Positions 16,128 to 24,812 of a stretch of 25,440 bases of DNA are shown here, piece after piece (the stretch's first letter is position 1; each line of letters starts with the position of its first letter). The notes under the pieces are model-generated. The model did no database searches. It saw only the letters and a list, made by a program, of their open reading frames with translations, and was not told where the DNA came from. Both the position numbers and the translations under genes were made by a program. The stretch is from Entamoeba histolytica HM-1:IMSS (lineage: Eukaryota; Evosea; Mastigamoebida; Endamoebidae), in the NCBI RefSeq assembly GCF_000208925.1, contig NW_001914904.1, forward strand, positions 1,786 through 27,225, in the 5' to 3' direction.

Positions 16128-16763
16128 TTAATTAATTATCTCTTTCTTAAATAATTTTCTTCTTCTACTCATACCTTGATTAGGAGTATTCTTCTCATTC
16201 TCTCTTTTACTAGTAGTAGTAGTCTCATCACTTACAAATACATATTACACATTATCACTTCCTAATGTATATTCAGTAGTACTTTGTTCAAAAATAACAT
16301 CTTCATACTTTCCTAATAAAAATGCTGATTTTCTTGGTAAATGTAATGTACCTTTAATGTCTATTCCAAGATTTCTCTCTACCATAAATGATTTATTAGT
16401 AATAGAAAAGTCTCCATCATAATTCTCTATATCTGTCTTCCAATATGAAATTTTATATGAATTAGCTAAAAACAAATATGGAACTTTATCCTTACTAGAA
16501 ACTACCATTCCTCCTACAATATATTTATTAGAAATACTATTGTGAGAGTACAATCCTATTTGAATAGCATAATCGTAATCATCATTTGTTTTGTCTATTT
16601 CTTCATTATTCTGGATATCCTTTATTTTCATCTCACTCATATCCACTTTGTACAAGTACTTAATAACTTCTCTTGCCATAACTTCATTCACTAATGGAAC
16701 ATTAGTTGTAAAATCAATGCTATAATCTTTAAATACTTGAATATCAAGTTGCTTCTCACTCAT
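16128..16763 (-). CDS. Beta-rich protein (172 aa) with in-frame TAA and 38-codon extension
   Basis: The uninterrupted part runs 16763-16245 and gives 172 aa: an N-terminal helix region (VNEVMAREVIKYLYKVDM) and then strands (YDYAIQIGLYSH, KYIVGGMVVSS, VPYLFLANSYKISYW, GTLHLPRKSAFLLGKY, VIFEQSTTEYTLGS). A TAA at 16247-16245 ends it, but the same frame stays open for 38 further codons to a second TAA at 16128. The extension starts YVFVSDETTTTSK and ends with a basic MSRRRKLFKKEIIN, a plausible protein tail. It could be a recent nonsense mutation, stop-codon readthrough, a sequencing error, or chance. No family is recognised. Confidence 0.65.
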
Positions 16764-17992
16764 ATTCTTATTCTTATTTTCTAGTTCTTGTTTTTATATT
16801 CTAGAATTTAAATGAAAATAGAATAAAAGAGTTGAATTAGATAATTAACCTCTCAGTGATACTTTGTAGTTAAATGTGATGTTGAGTGCACAGCCTCGGC
16901 AACGAAAAAAAGCAAATAATGGAAAAAGAAGAGAAAGATATAAAAGAATAAAAAGACATAAGAAGTAGAAGGTGATGAAAAATAAAATTATGAAACTAAG
17001 AAAAAGTAGAAGAAGATAAAGAGTAATAAAATAGAATAGATAATAAAAGAAGAAAAGAATGAAAAAAGTGTACTTTTATTGTAAAAATTAGAACTATTCA
17101 ATAATAAGTGTCTAATATAATTATGTAAAATGATTAACAATATTTTATTATTGAAAAATATTTTACTCTTTTTTATGTTTATTATTTATATGTATAATTT
17201 CATCATGATGTTTATTATATATTCAATCATATGTGTTATGTTATTATAATATATAATAAGTGATAAAATATAAATGAAAATGATATGAATATATAACATA
17301 GATAGAATATAAAACAAAAGAATAATAAGAATAAATGATAAATAAAACGAGAAATGATAATCAATGATATAATAATAAAATCAAAGTATAAAAGATAAAT
17401 TTAATATTAATATAAATCAAAAGAGAATAAATGATAAGAATATAAAAATGATAAGAATATAAAAATGATAAAGATGAATATTCAAATAATAAAATACATT
17501 TAAATATAAAAGAATAACAATAAGAAAATCTAAATAATATAAACATAAAAATAATAAAATAAGAATAATATAATAATATAATAATATATAGATAATAAGA
17601 AGAATACAATGATATAAATAATATAAACAGAGAAATAAATATAAAAATACGATAGATAAATAACATATAAATAAAAGAATATGAATAATAAAAATAAATA
17701 TGATTCATCAAATCATCTATTTCATTAATATTTCATACAAAATGAATACAAATGATTATAAAATATAAACATAAATATTTACATATTCTGTATTTATCAT
17801 ACTTTTTATTTTTTATTTTTTTTAGGAGCAAAATATAATAAAGTGGAATATTCTATGGATGCAAATTTTTTTGCATCTTTTTCATTTTTGTAAATTATTT
17901 AGATGCATTTTTTCTTTGCTAATTTTCGTACCCGTAGAAATATTCCCAAAAGTAGATTATATGTTAAAATAAATGAATTGGGATTATGAATA
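16764..17992. other. AT-rich intergenic stretch between element and host genes
   Basis: About 1.2 kb with no supported gene. Most of it is A/T with runs of AATAA and ATATAA. Two local features stand out: a relatively GC-rich patch at about 16884-16904 (around GCACAGCCTCGGC) and a perfect hairpin at 17858-17877. Open frames here (for example 17361-17711 on the minus strand) are low-complexity and rejected. The junction between the virus-like genes and the host chromosome should lie in or near this stretch. Confidence 0.7.
17858..17877. other. Perfect 8-bp hairpin followed by T-run
   Basis: GATGCAAA and TTTGCATC are perfect arms around a TTTT loop, and the plus strand continues into TTTTTC. 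The same GATGCA core appears again at about 17902-17907. The function is unknown; in a eukaryote this need not be a terminator. Confidence 0.5.
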
Positions 17993-18418
17993 ATGTCAGC
18001 AAGAGATGAATGTGCTAAAGAATTATTAAGAATATATTTAAAATATAAGTGGAGATCAAGCACAGAAATATGAGAAATGATAGAAATAATAAAAGAAAAT
18101 CCAAATGGAATAATTAAAAGAATGAAGAAAGCATTTGGTAAGAATATTAATTTTAATGAATTAATGAATATAATAGAAATAAATGAAAGAAAACAAGATG
18201 TAAAGGAAATATTTGAATGGGTAAATAATGAAATAAATGAAAGATATTTAAAAGAATTGAAAGAAAAGAAATGTGGTGAATATATAAGATGTGCAAATGA
18301 CATTTTTAATGATAAGAAATTAACAGTAGCCACATGGAGGTCATTAAATATAAAAAGAAATGCATTCCTCCAAATAGTAAAAATGCAAGAAGGAGTAAGT
18401 ATGACAGGAAACATGTGA
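17993..18418 (+). pseudogene. Eroded gene of unknown function with an in-frame TGA
   Basis: From ATG 17993 the frame reads MSARDECAKELLRIYLKY, meets a TGA at 18071-18073, and then continues in the same frame from about 18077 to 18418 with a further 113 aa of coding-like sequence (NPNGIIKRMKKAFGKN, EIFEWVNNEINERYL, CGEYIRCANDIF). Another TGA lies just before 17993. Amino-acid content and A-rich codons look like real Entamoeba coding sequence on both sides of the stop, so a broken gene fits best. The alternative is a short gene starting at 18077. I do not recognise the family. It converges with the isomerase gene, leaving 60 bp. Confidence 0.45.
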
Positions 18419-18478
18419 AAAGTTATAAAAACAAAAAAATAATTAGAGAGCAAAGAAAAAATTAAATTGAATGGATTT

Positions 18479-20497
18479 TTAAATAGACATGGATTTATCA
18501 TATCTTACGAAAGCTTCAGCAGCAGCAAAATGAGCAAATCCTAATTTAGACAAGAGTTCAGCAGTATTTCTATTTCTTTCTTCAGCTCTTTGCCAAAATT
18601 CTCTTGGATCAGCTCCTGGGAATAATGGAAGATCTTTTTGTGATTGATGCTTGAAAGTAACAAGTCTTTTAAAAACAACTTCTTGTGGACTCATTGGAAC
18701 AATAAGGTCAGCACGTTCAATTTCCCATTCTTGCCATGCTCCTCTATAAAGAAGAATATCACATTGTTTTACCCATTCTTCTCCTTCACTTTCTAATTGT
18801 TCTAAAGCCTTTAAAACAACACGAGTACATTTTCTATGTGTTCCATGTGGATCACTTAAATCACCAGCAGCAAATACGATTTCAGGTTTAACTTGTTTAA
18901 GAACTTGTTTAACAATATCAATATCATTTTGTCCAACTGGTTTTTTACCAGTTTTTCCTGTTTGATAAAATGGTAAATTTAACAAATGAACATTTTCTCT
19001 TTTAACTCCAGCATGAACACTTGCATCAACAGCTTCACTTTCTCTAATAACTCTTTTAATTTCAAGAATTTCTTCATTATCTCTAAATCCACTTTCACAA
19101 CTTTTAGTCTTAAAGAATTCACTATACTCTTTGGCTTTTGACTCAAACAATTCAGTATTAGCTCCAATTAATTTAGAATATAAACATGCAAAATGTGTCA
19201 ATCTCTTTACGTCATCGTCCCATACAGCAATTGCCCCACTAGTTTCGTAGACAGTATGAACTTCATTTCCTTGTTCACATAAACGAGCAATTGTTCCTCC
19301 CATAGAAATAACATCATCATCTGGATGAGGTGAAAAGACACAAATTCTTTTATGATTTGATAATGATGAATCATATAATGATTTCTTATTTAATGTTGGA
19401 TGGTCAAATACTTTTAATGCACGTTCTGTTGGTTTAATTCTCTTTCCAGCTGGCCATCCAGTAATAGCATCTTGAATAGATTGGAAAACAAATAAATTAA
19501 CACTTTCAGCACTTCCACATTGTTCTAAAAGAGCATTCAAATGATGTTTATAATAATCTTCTTCTTGTAAACTTAAAATTGGTTTGTTACATTCTTTACT
19601 CAACCAAACAACAGCTTTCTTAATTAATGGTTTGTCATATTGAATATTTAATGTGCTATCTTTTAATGTTAAACTCCATGGATTTTTATAATAAGTTAAT
19701 TCACTAGAAGCAGGTTCATCAATAAAAACAGTAGTATTTGGATGTCTTTGTAATAAAGATGCTGCACATAATTCAGTTGATTCGCCTTCAATAGCTCGAG
19801 CAATAATTTTAGCTTTACCTTCTGCAAATGCAAGCAATAAAATTCTTTTAGCAGACATAATACTTCCAACACCCATAGTAATAGCTTGAAGTGGAACATT
19901 TTCAAGTCCAAAGAAATCACCTGATGCATCTAAACGAGTAATTCTATCTAAATATATTTTTCTTGTTATAGAAGTAATTGGAGATCCTGGTTCATTAAAT
20001 CCAATATGACCAGAACGTCCAATACCTAATATTTGTATATCAATTCCACCAGCTTCTTTAATTTGTTTTTCATAATTTAAACAAAACTCTTCAATTTTAT
20101 CCATTGGAAGAGTTCCATCTGGAATATGAATATTCTTTTTATCAATATCAATATGGTCAAACAAATTCTCATTCATAAACTTATGATATGATTGAATTTG
20201 TTCTGGTTTCATTGGATAATATTCATCAAGATTAAATGTTATGACATCTTTAAATGAAACTTCTCCAGCTTTATTTGCTCTAATAAGTTCAGCATAAATT
20301 GCAGTTGGAGTTGATCCTGTAGCTAATCCTAATACTGCATGTCCATTTTTAGCTTTGATTAAATCAATAATTTCATGTGCAGCAGCTATACTTGCTTCAT
20401 TACTTGTTTTATAGACTTTTGTTGGAATATGTTCGTTTTGACATAACTTAATGTCACGAACTATTGGTTGGGGAATATTTTCGTTTGTGGATGACAT
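18479..20497 (-). CDS. Glucosamine-6-phosphate isomerase/deaminase with LmbE/PIG-L domain
   Basis: The ATG at 20497 (MSSTNEN) gives 672 aa; a longer reading begins with TTG. Residues ~20-270 are a NagB-type domain with FNLDEYYPM (D/E near 91) and GIGRSGHIGFNEPGS (158-172), the active-site loops that interconvert glucosamine-6-phosphate and fructose-6-phosphate with ammonia. Residues ~385-650 are an LmbE/PIG-L deacetylase-like domain with PHPDDD (390-395), GDLSDPHGTHRK and other zinc-site residues. This fusion is known in Bacteroidetes and in Entamoeba, where the pathway feeds chitin synthesis for the cyst wall. It is about 2.5 times the length of the single-domain bacterial enzyme. No intron is needed. 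Confidence 0.92.
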   Translation of the reverse strand: MSSTNENIPQPIVRDIKLCQNEHIPTKVYKTSNEASIAAAHEIIDLIKAKNGHAVLGLATGSTPTAIYAELIRANKAGEVSFKDVITFNLDEYYPMKPEQIQSYHKFMNENLFDHIDIDKKNIHIPDGTLPMDKIEEFCLNYEKQIKEAGGIDIQILGIGRSGHIGFNEPGSPITSITRKIYLDRITRLDASGDFFGLENVPLQAITMGVGSIMSAKRILLLAFAEGKAKIIARAIEGESTELCAASLLQRHPNTTVFIDEPASSELTYYKNPWSLTLKDSTLNIQYDKPLIKKAVVWLSKECNKPILSLQEEDYYKHHLNALLEQCGSAESVNLFVFQSIQDAITGWPAGKRIKPTERALKVFDHPTLNKKSLYDSSLSNHKRICVFSPHPDDDVISMGGTIARLCEQGNEVHTVYETSGAIAVWDDDVKRLTHFACLYSKLIGANTELFESKAKEYSEFFKTKSCESGFRDNEEILEIKRVIRESEAVDASVHAGVKRENVHLLNLPFYQTGKTGKKPVGQNDIDIVKQVLKQVKPEIVFAAGDLSDPHGTHRKCTRVVLKALEQLESEGEEWVKQCDILLYRGAWQEWEIERADLIVPMSPQEVVFKRLVTFKHQSQKDLPLFPGADPREFWQRAEERNRNTAELLSKLGFAHFAAAEAFVRYDKSMSI

Positions 20498-20814
20498 GTT
20501 TTGCAAATAAGGTATATTTCTTTTTATCCAAAAACCCTCTTAAGTTTTGGAAGTGACTCACTAGAATGATTAGAAGTCTTTTTTTTAATTTCCTTATATT
20601 CTTTTTACTTCAAATTCCTTCTCTTATTTTCTGTTTTATGATAGAATACAACTCATCATTATTTTTAACCACGTCTTCGTTTAGTTTATAAATTGTTATT
20701 TATAACAATTTTATTTTTGAGTTTTGATGAACTTGATAATGTCTATTCATGTTATTTATTAATCTTGAAAAAGTATTTAAAAGAAAAGAATAAAAGAATA
20801 ATGATTAGTTTTAG
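20498..20814. other. Divergent intergenic region between isomerase and dynamin-like genes
   Basis: This 317-bp region separates two divergent start codons and should hold both promoters. The dynamin side has a clear TATA box. I see no gene, RNA or repeat in it apart from short inverted TTTATAA...TTATAAA motifs near 20687-20708. Confidence 0.6.
20773..20783 (+). promoter_or_regulatory. Entamoeba-type TATA box of the dynamin-like gene
   Basis: GTATTTAAAAG lies 32-42 bp before the ATG at 20815. It matches the E. histolytica TATA consensus GTATTTAAA(G/C) with one extra A, and its distance fits the short leaders of this genus. Confidence 0.7.
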
Positions 20815-23187
20815 ATGAACAACGAACATGAAGAAATCATATCACAAGAACAATTAGAAAAAGTGTCTAAGAATATTGAAGAAAAAGTACAAAAACTTAA
20901 ACAACAACCCAAAGAAAGTGAACAAGTTAATGTTGGAAAAAGTCAACCTATTCAACAATCAGTATCAAATATTCAACAAACCCAATTTTCCAATTTAACA
21001 CCTGAAATGCAACAACAATTAATGAGAATGTTTGTTGCTCAACAAGAAAAAACAAATGAAGATTTAATGTCTCAAACACAAAAAGGAATAAAAAGAAAAC
21101 GAAGAGAAATTGATGATCAGTTGTATAGACAAATTCGTGAAAAAAGTGAGAATGAACGAAGAGAAGTTGAAAAATTAACAAACCCAAATCAAAATGTTCA
21201 TAAACTTCATTCATTATTTAATGACTTACAAAGTTTATCAACAAGTCTTGGAATACCAATTGAAACACCAGAAATTGTTGTTGTTGGAATGCAAAGTGAT
21301 GGGAAAAGTAGTTTTATTGAAGCACTTGTTGGATTTCAGTTTAATGTAGTTGAATCAACTATAGGAACTCGTAGACCATTATATTTACAAATGTTTAATA
21401 ATCCAAAGCAACGTACGCCAAAGTGTTGTTTTGCAAATGAAAATGGAATTTTTGAAGAAAGGGAAATTGCTGTAGAATATCTAAGTAAAGAAATTTCATC
21501 TCGAACATGTGATGTTGCAGGAAGAACAAGTGTAAGTAATAAACCATTGATATTAAGAATTGAATTTAGTGGATGTAGTAATTTAACGATCATTGATACA
21601 CCTGGATTTCGGTTAGGAGGGGATGAAACATTGAAAGAAGATATAGACCAGATGGTGAAAGAACTTATAACACCTTCCAATAGGATAATTGTTTGTTTAG
21701 AACAATCAACCACAGAATGGGCAAATTCAGTTTCAAGACCACTTGTTAAAGAAGTTGATCCCAATTTTAATAGAACTGTTTTAATTAACACTAAATTTGA
21801 TAATAGAGTAAAAGAATTAACTGATACTCAAACAGTTGCAAATTATTTAAATGGAGATGAGTTAATTATTGGAGATAAAAAACCATTTTTTATTTCATTG
21901 CCATGTAAGAGAAATATTCCAATGGAACAATTTGCAGATTATATTATTGATTCATATATAAGTGATTATCGTCAATTACTTGAAATTGGATTTGATGAAA
22001 CAAAGTATCATGAACAATTAGGATTTCCACGAGCAAAAATATTTCTTGAGAATTTATTACAAAAGAAATACAAAGAAGCACTTATTCCAACTCTTAATAA
22101 ATTAAATGGACTTGTAAATAAATCACAAAATGAAATAATTGAAATGGAAAAAGAAATGACTCATATTGATCCATCATTATTAAGAAAAAGAAGTGTTAAA
22201 TTTATTCAATTATTTGCTAAAACAATTAAAGATTTACTAAATGGAAAATGTGGTATTAATCCAATGATTTATGGACAAACAGCCCAAGAAGAAAATCCAA
22301 ATTCAGGGTCAAATGATAATTGTAAGTTATGTGGAGGTGCTCAAGTTCAACGAGTATTAAAAACATATGAAAAAAAGTTAGATACAATGAAATGTAATGA
22401 ACCAACAGAAGATGAAATTCGAGGAGCATATGGAATGGGGACAAGTGATGAACTTGCAGCTCGAGTAATTGTGATGAATGCATCAAAGATTGCAATTGAA
22501 CCATTAATGCAAAGTGCTGTTGAAAATGTTAGTAAAGTGATAGAACGTTTTTTTGATATTTGTATTAACATTATTAAAGACTCACCAAAAGACCCAATAC
22601 TACCCCAATCAAACCCAGAAGATTTATTTAAATTAGAAATGAAAACAAATACTATTGATAGTGGAGTTATTGGATTAACTCGATTTGAAGGATTTCTAAA
22701 TGTTTTAAAACAAGGATATTCATCATTCATTATAAAATTAAAAATGGAATGTTTAAAGAAATTAATGGATGATTTTGAAGCATGTGTTAATTCTGTTGAA
22801 CTTCAAAAAGATACTAATACCATTCAAGAAGAAGAAAATTTATGTGAAACTATTAACCAGATGAAAGTTACAACAATTGCACAAGAATTATTCCAGATAA
22901 TTAAATCAAGAATGACTTCAATTATTATTGGTAAAATCAAAACATTTTTGGTATATCCAATTGAAGAACAATTATTATCATGGTTATTGGATGGATTTTT
23001 AGAGTTAGAATCAGACCAATATGAGAAAGTATTTAATTTCAATGAAGAATCATTACGTTTACAATTAGAGAAGTTAAAACAACAACATCTAATTTGCCAA
23101 CAAAATTATATGAAATTCAAATCAATGATAAAGGAAATAGAAATGACTCAACCCCAATCTAAGAACGCTATGGAAGTAGAATATTAA
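20815..23187 (+). CDS. Dynamin-family large GTPase with long N-terminal extension (790 aa)
   Basis: The GTPase domain begins near residue 150. G1 is GMQSDGKSS (158-166), the G2 Thr is in TIGTRRP (~182-187), G3 is DTPG (261-264) and G4 is TKFD (326-329). A helical middle/stalk region and a GED-like C-terminus follow, with no PH or proline-rich domain, as in dynamin-related proteins of membrane fission. Residues 1-145 are unusual: Gln/Glu/Lys-rich with a KRKRR cluster at 93-97 that could be a nuclear localisation signal. Two CxxC-like cysteines lie in CKLCGG (~residues 502-507). The gene appears intronless and converges with EMC7, leaving 68 bp between stops. Which Entamoeba dynamin paralogue it is cannot be told by eye. 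Confidence 0.9.
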   Translation: MNNEHEEIISQEQLEKVSKNIEEKVQKLKQQPKESEQVNVGKSQPIQQSVSNIQQTQFSNLTPEMQQQLMRMFVAQQEKTNEDLMSQTQKGIKRKRREIDDQLYRQIREKSENERREVEKLTNPNQNVHKLHSLFNDLQSLSTSLGIPIETPEIVVVGMQSDGKSSFIEALVGFQFNVVESTIGTRRPLYLQMFNNPKQRTPKCCFANENGIFEEREIAVEYLSKEISSRTCDVAGRTSVSNKPLILRIEFSGCSNLTIIDTPGFRLGGDETLKEDIDQMVKELITPSNRIIVCLEQSTTEWANSVSRPLVKEVDPNFNRTVLINTKFDNRVKELTDTQTVANYLNGDELIIGDKKPFFISLPCKRNIPMEQFADYIIDSYISDYRQLLEIGFDETKYHEQLGFPRAKIFLENLLQKKYKEALIPTLNKLNGLVNKSQNEIIEMEKEMTHIDPSLLRKRSVKFIQLFAKTIKDLLNGKCGINPMIYGQTAQEENPNSGSNDNCKLCGGAQVQRVLKTYEKKLDTMKCNEPTEDEIRGAYGMGTSDELAARVIVMNASKIAIEPLMQSAVENVSKVIERFFDICINIIKDSPKDPILPQSNPEDLFKLEMKTNTIDSGVIGLTRFEGFLNVLKQGYSSFIIKLKMECLKKLMDDFEACVNSVELQKDTNTIQEEENLCETINQMKVTTIAQELFQIIKSRMTSIIIGKIKTFLVYPIEEQLLSWLLDGFLELESDQYEKVFNFNEESLRLQLEKLKQQHLICQQNYMKFKSMIKEIEMTQPQSKNAMEVEY

Positions 23188-23255
23188 GATAAAGTAAAAA
23201 AAGAATTAATTAAAAGAATTAACTGTGATTTTATTTATTAAGAAAAATCATTCAT

Positions 23256-23916
23256 TTAATTTTTAATAAATTTTGGAACAAGTGTTGTTGGATCTACACG
23301 TTGACCATTTGGAAGAATGATATCAGGGTGTTTCATCATTCTACTTTCTTCTTCATCAATTGCTGACATGCTTAATTTTGAAAATCCAATTAATCCCAAA
23401 GAAACTAAAGCCATAATAATCATTGGATTTTTAATTAATGACCAATAATCAAATGAATCTTTTTCTTCTGTAAAATCTATTGGATGACCAACAAGATTTA
23501 CTGAATTATGGTATTTATCGTATTTTCTTGATATAACTGTTTGATTCACAATTTCAATAACTTCCCCATTTTCTAATAATTGAGGTCCTTCAACATAAAT
23601 TCGATACTTTCCATCTTCTAATCCCTTTCTAATGATATAAGTCGTAATTTTTTATATTAGTCATTTTCAACAAACACAATGAATGTCCCATTTTTATATC
23701 GTGGAACAACAATTCTCTGTGTAGAGGATAAAATAACAATAGAAATATCAACAAAATCATCTACAACATTATTATCCATTTTGTTTATAAAATAAACACA
23801 ATTTCTAAAGACAGTTCATACAAACCAGTAACCAATTGTGGTTTACCAATCATTGAAACCTTTCCTTTAATGTCAAGTGCATAAGATAAAGTGATTAAAC
23901 ACAGTAAGAAAAGCAT
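23256..23916 (-). CDS. EMC7: ER membrane protein complex subunit 7 (EMC7), three exons
   Basis: Exons read on the minus strand are 23916-23826, 23760-23676 and 23628-23256, with introns 23825-23761 (65 nt) and 23675-23629 (47 nt). Both introns start GTTTGT and end TAG. The spliced product has 182 aa: signal peptide MLFLLCLITLSYALD, a beta-sandwich lumenal domain with KNGTFIV / GLEDGKYRIYVEG spanning the second junction, and a membrane segment after IKNPMIIMALVSLGLIG, then a short tail. The NPM-hydrophobic signature and the GxFxVxxLxxGxYxV pattern are those of EMC7, a subunit of the ER insertase for tail-anchored and multipass proteins. It is a little shorter than the animal protein. It diverges from the proteasome gene across 116 bp. 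Confidence 0.85.
23629..23675 (-). other. Intron 2 of EMC7 gene
   Basis: It is 47 nt long on the minus strand, from GTTTGT to CATTAG. Removal gives FIVKGLEDGKY, the conserved strand-turn-strand of EMC7. Confidence 0.85.
23761..23825 (-). other. Intron 1 of EMC7 gene
   Basis: It is 65 nt long on the minus strand, from GTTTGT to TTGTAG. An earlier TAG inside it would give an implausible 21-nt intron and a broken frame; the chosen end gives DDFVDISIVIL in frame. Confidence 0.8.
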
Positions 23917-24032
23917 TTTGAATATTTCAAATTGTGTTTTTTAATAGTTTTTTTTTAATAATAAAAAATACTATTCAAAAAAGAATAAAAAAAAAAATAA
24001 AAACTTCAAAAGAAAAAACAAAAAACTTGAAA

Positions 24033-24812
24033 ATGGGAAAGAATAAAATGTTTACACAACAACCAGTAAGAGAAGCTAAGAATAAAGACCAATGGAGTCC
24101 ATATGAAGATAATTGTGGGTTTGTATTATTAATATAAAAGAAATAGAGTATATTCATTATTAGAACATGTGTTGTTATAAAAGGAGAAGATTTTGTTGTG
24201 ATTGCTAGTGACACACGTATGAGTAGAGATTATATGATATTGACAAGAAATGACTCTAAAATATATCCACTGTTTGTTCTTTAATAATTGAATTACATGA
24301 AAAAAAAATATAAATTAATAAATAGAACATCTAAATGTGTTTTTACTGGAAGTGGAATGAGAGCAGATATAAAAGAATTAACTGATCAAATCAAAGCACA
24401 CATCAAGAATTATAAATATGAAAATGGTAAAGAAATGTCAACAGAGTCAGTAGCACAAGTATTATCAAATACATTATATTCACATCGATTCTTCCCATAT
24501 TATTCATTTTCCTTGTTAGCTGGAATTAACAGTAAAGGGAAAGCAGTTACATATAATTATGATGCTGTTGGATCATTTGAAGAAAGAAAATATTCATGTA
24601 GTGGTAGTGGTGAAGAATTAGCATATCCATTACTTGATTCATTATTAAAAGATAGAACAGAACCATTAGGAGAGCAAGAAGCAATAAACATTGCAAGAGA
24701 TGTGATGACTTCTGCTTGTGAAAGAGACATACATACTGGAGATAATGTTGAAATAGTAATTCTTAATTCCAATGGAATAAGAAAAGAAGTACATTTTATG
24801 GCTAGTGACTAA
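24033..24812 (+). CDS. 20S proteasome subunit beta type-1 (beta6), three exons
   Basis: Exons are 24033-24118, 24164-24271 and 24326-24812, with introns 24119-24163 (45 nt) and 24272-24325 (54 nt). Both introns start GTTTGT and end TAG, and both junctions keep the frame. The spliced protein has 226 aa: WSPYEDNCGTCVVIKGEDFVVIASDTR spans intron 1, and SKIYPL/TSKCVFTGSGMRAD spans intron 2. RFFPYY, YDAVGSFEE, a GSGEELAYPLLD segment and ACERDIHTGD are signatures of the beta6 subunit (PSMB1/Pre7). This subunit is catalytically inactive: the residue after the Gly of NCG/T belongs to an unprocessed subunit type. It forms part of the inner rings of the 20S core. Confidence 0.92.
24119..24163 (+). other. 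Intron 1 of proteasome beta6 gene
   Basis: It is 45 nt long, starts GTTTGT and ends ATTAG. Removal joins GG to A and restores the conserved GT in NCGTCVV. Without it the frame stops at 24137. Confidence 0.9.
24272..24325 (+). other. Intron 2 of proteasome beta6 gene
   Basis: It is 54 nt long, starts GTTTGT and ends AATAG. Removal joins CT to A (Leu) and continues with the TSKCVFTGSG strand of the beta subunit. Confidence 0.9.

Noticed and set aside
16884..16904. GC-rich patch as a tRNA fragment
   Set aside because: No TψC or D-loop consensus and no cloverleaf arms can be formed by eye; Entamoeba tRNA arrays look different.
17361..17711. 116-aa open frame on the minus strand, rich in Ile, Phe, Tyr and Ser
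   Set aside because: The low-complexity hydrophobic composition is what random A/T-rich DNA gives; no start context or conserved pattern.
17899..18501. 200-aa frame on the minus strand opposite the eroded gene
   Set aside because: It is the antisense of a better coding-like frame and has shadow-like Phe/Ile/Leu/Ser composition.
22256..22730. Minus-strand frames inside the dynamin gene
   Set aside because: They are antisense shadows of a clearly conserved GTPase gene.
23934..24032. N-terminal extension of the proteasome subunit by 33 residues
   Set aside because: The Lys/Phe-rich extension lies in a poly-A/T leader; the ATG at 24033 begins the family-like N-terminus.
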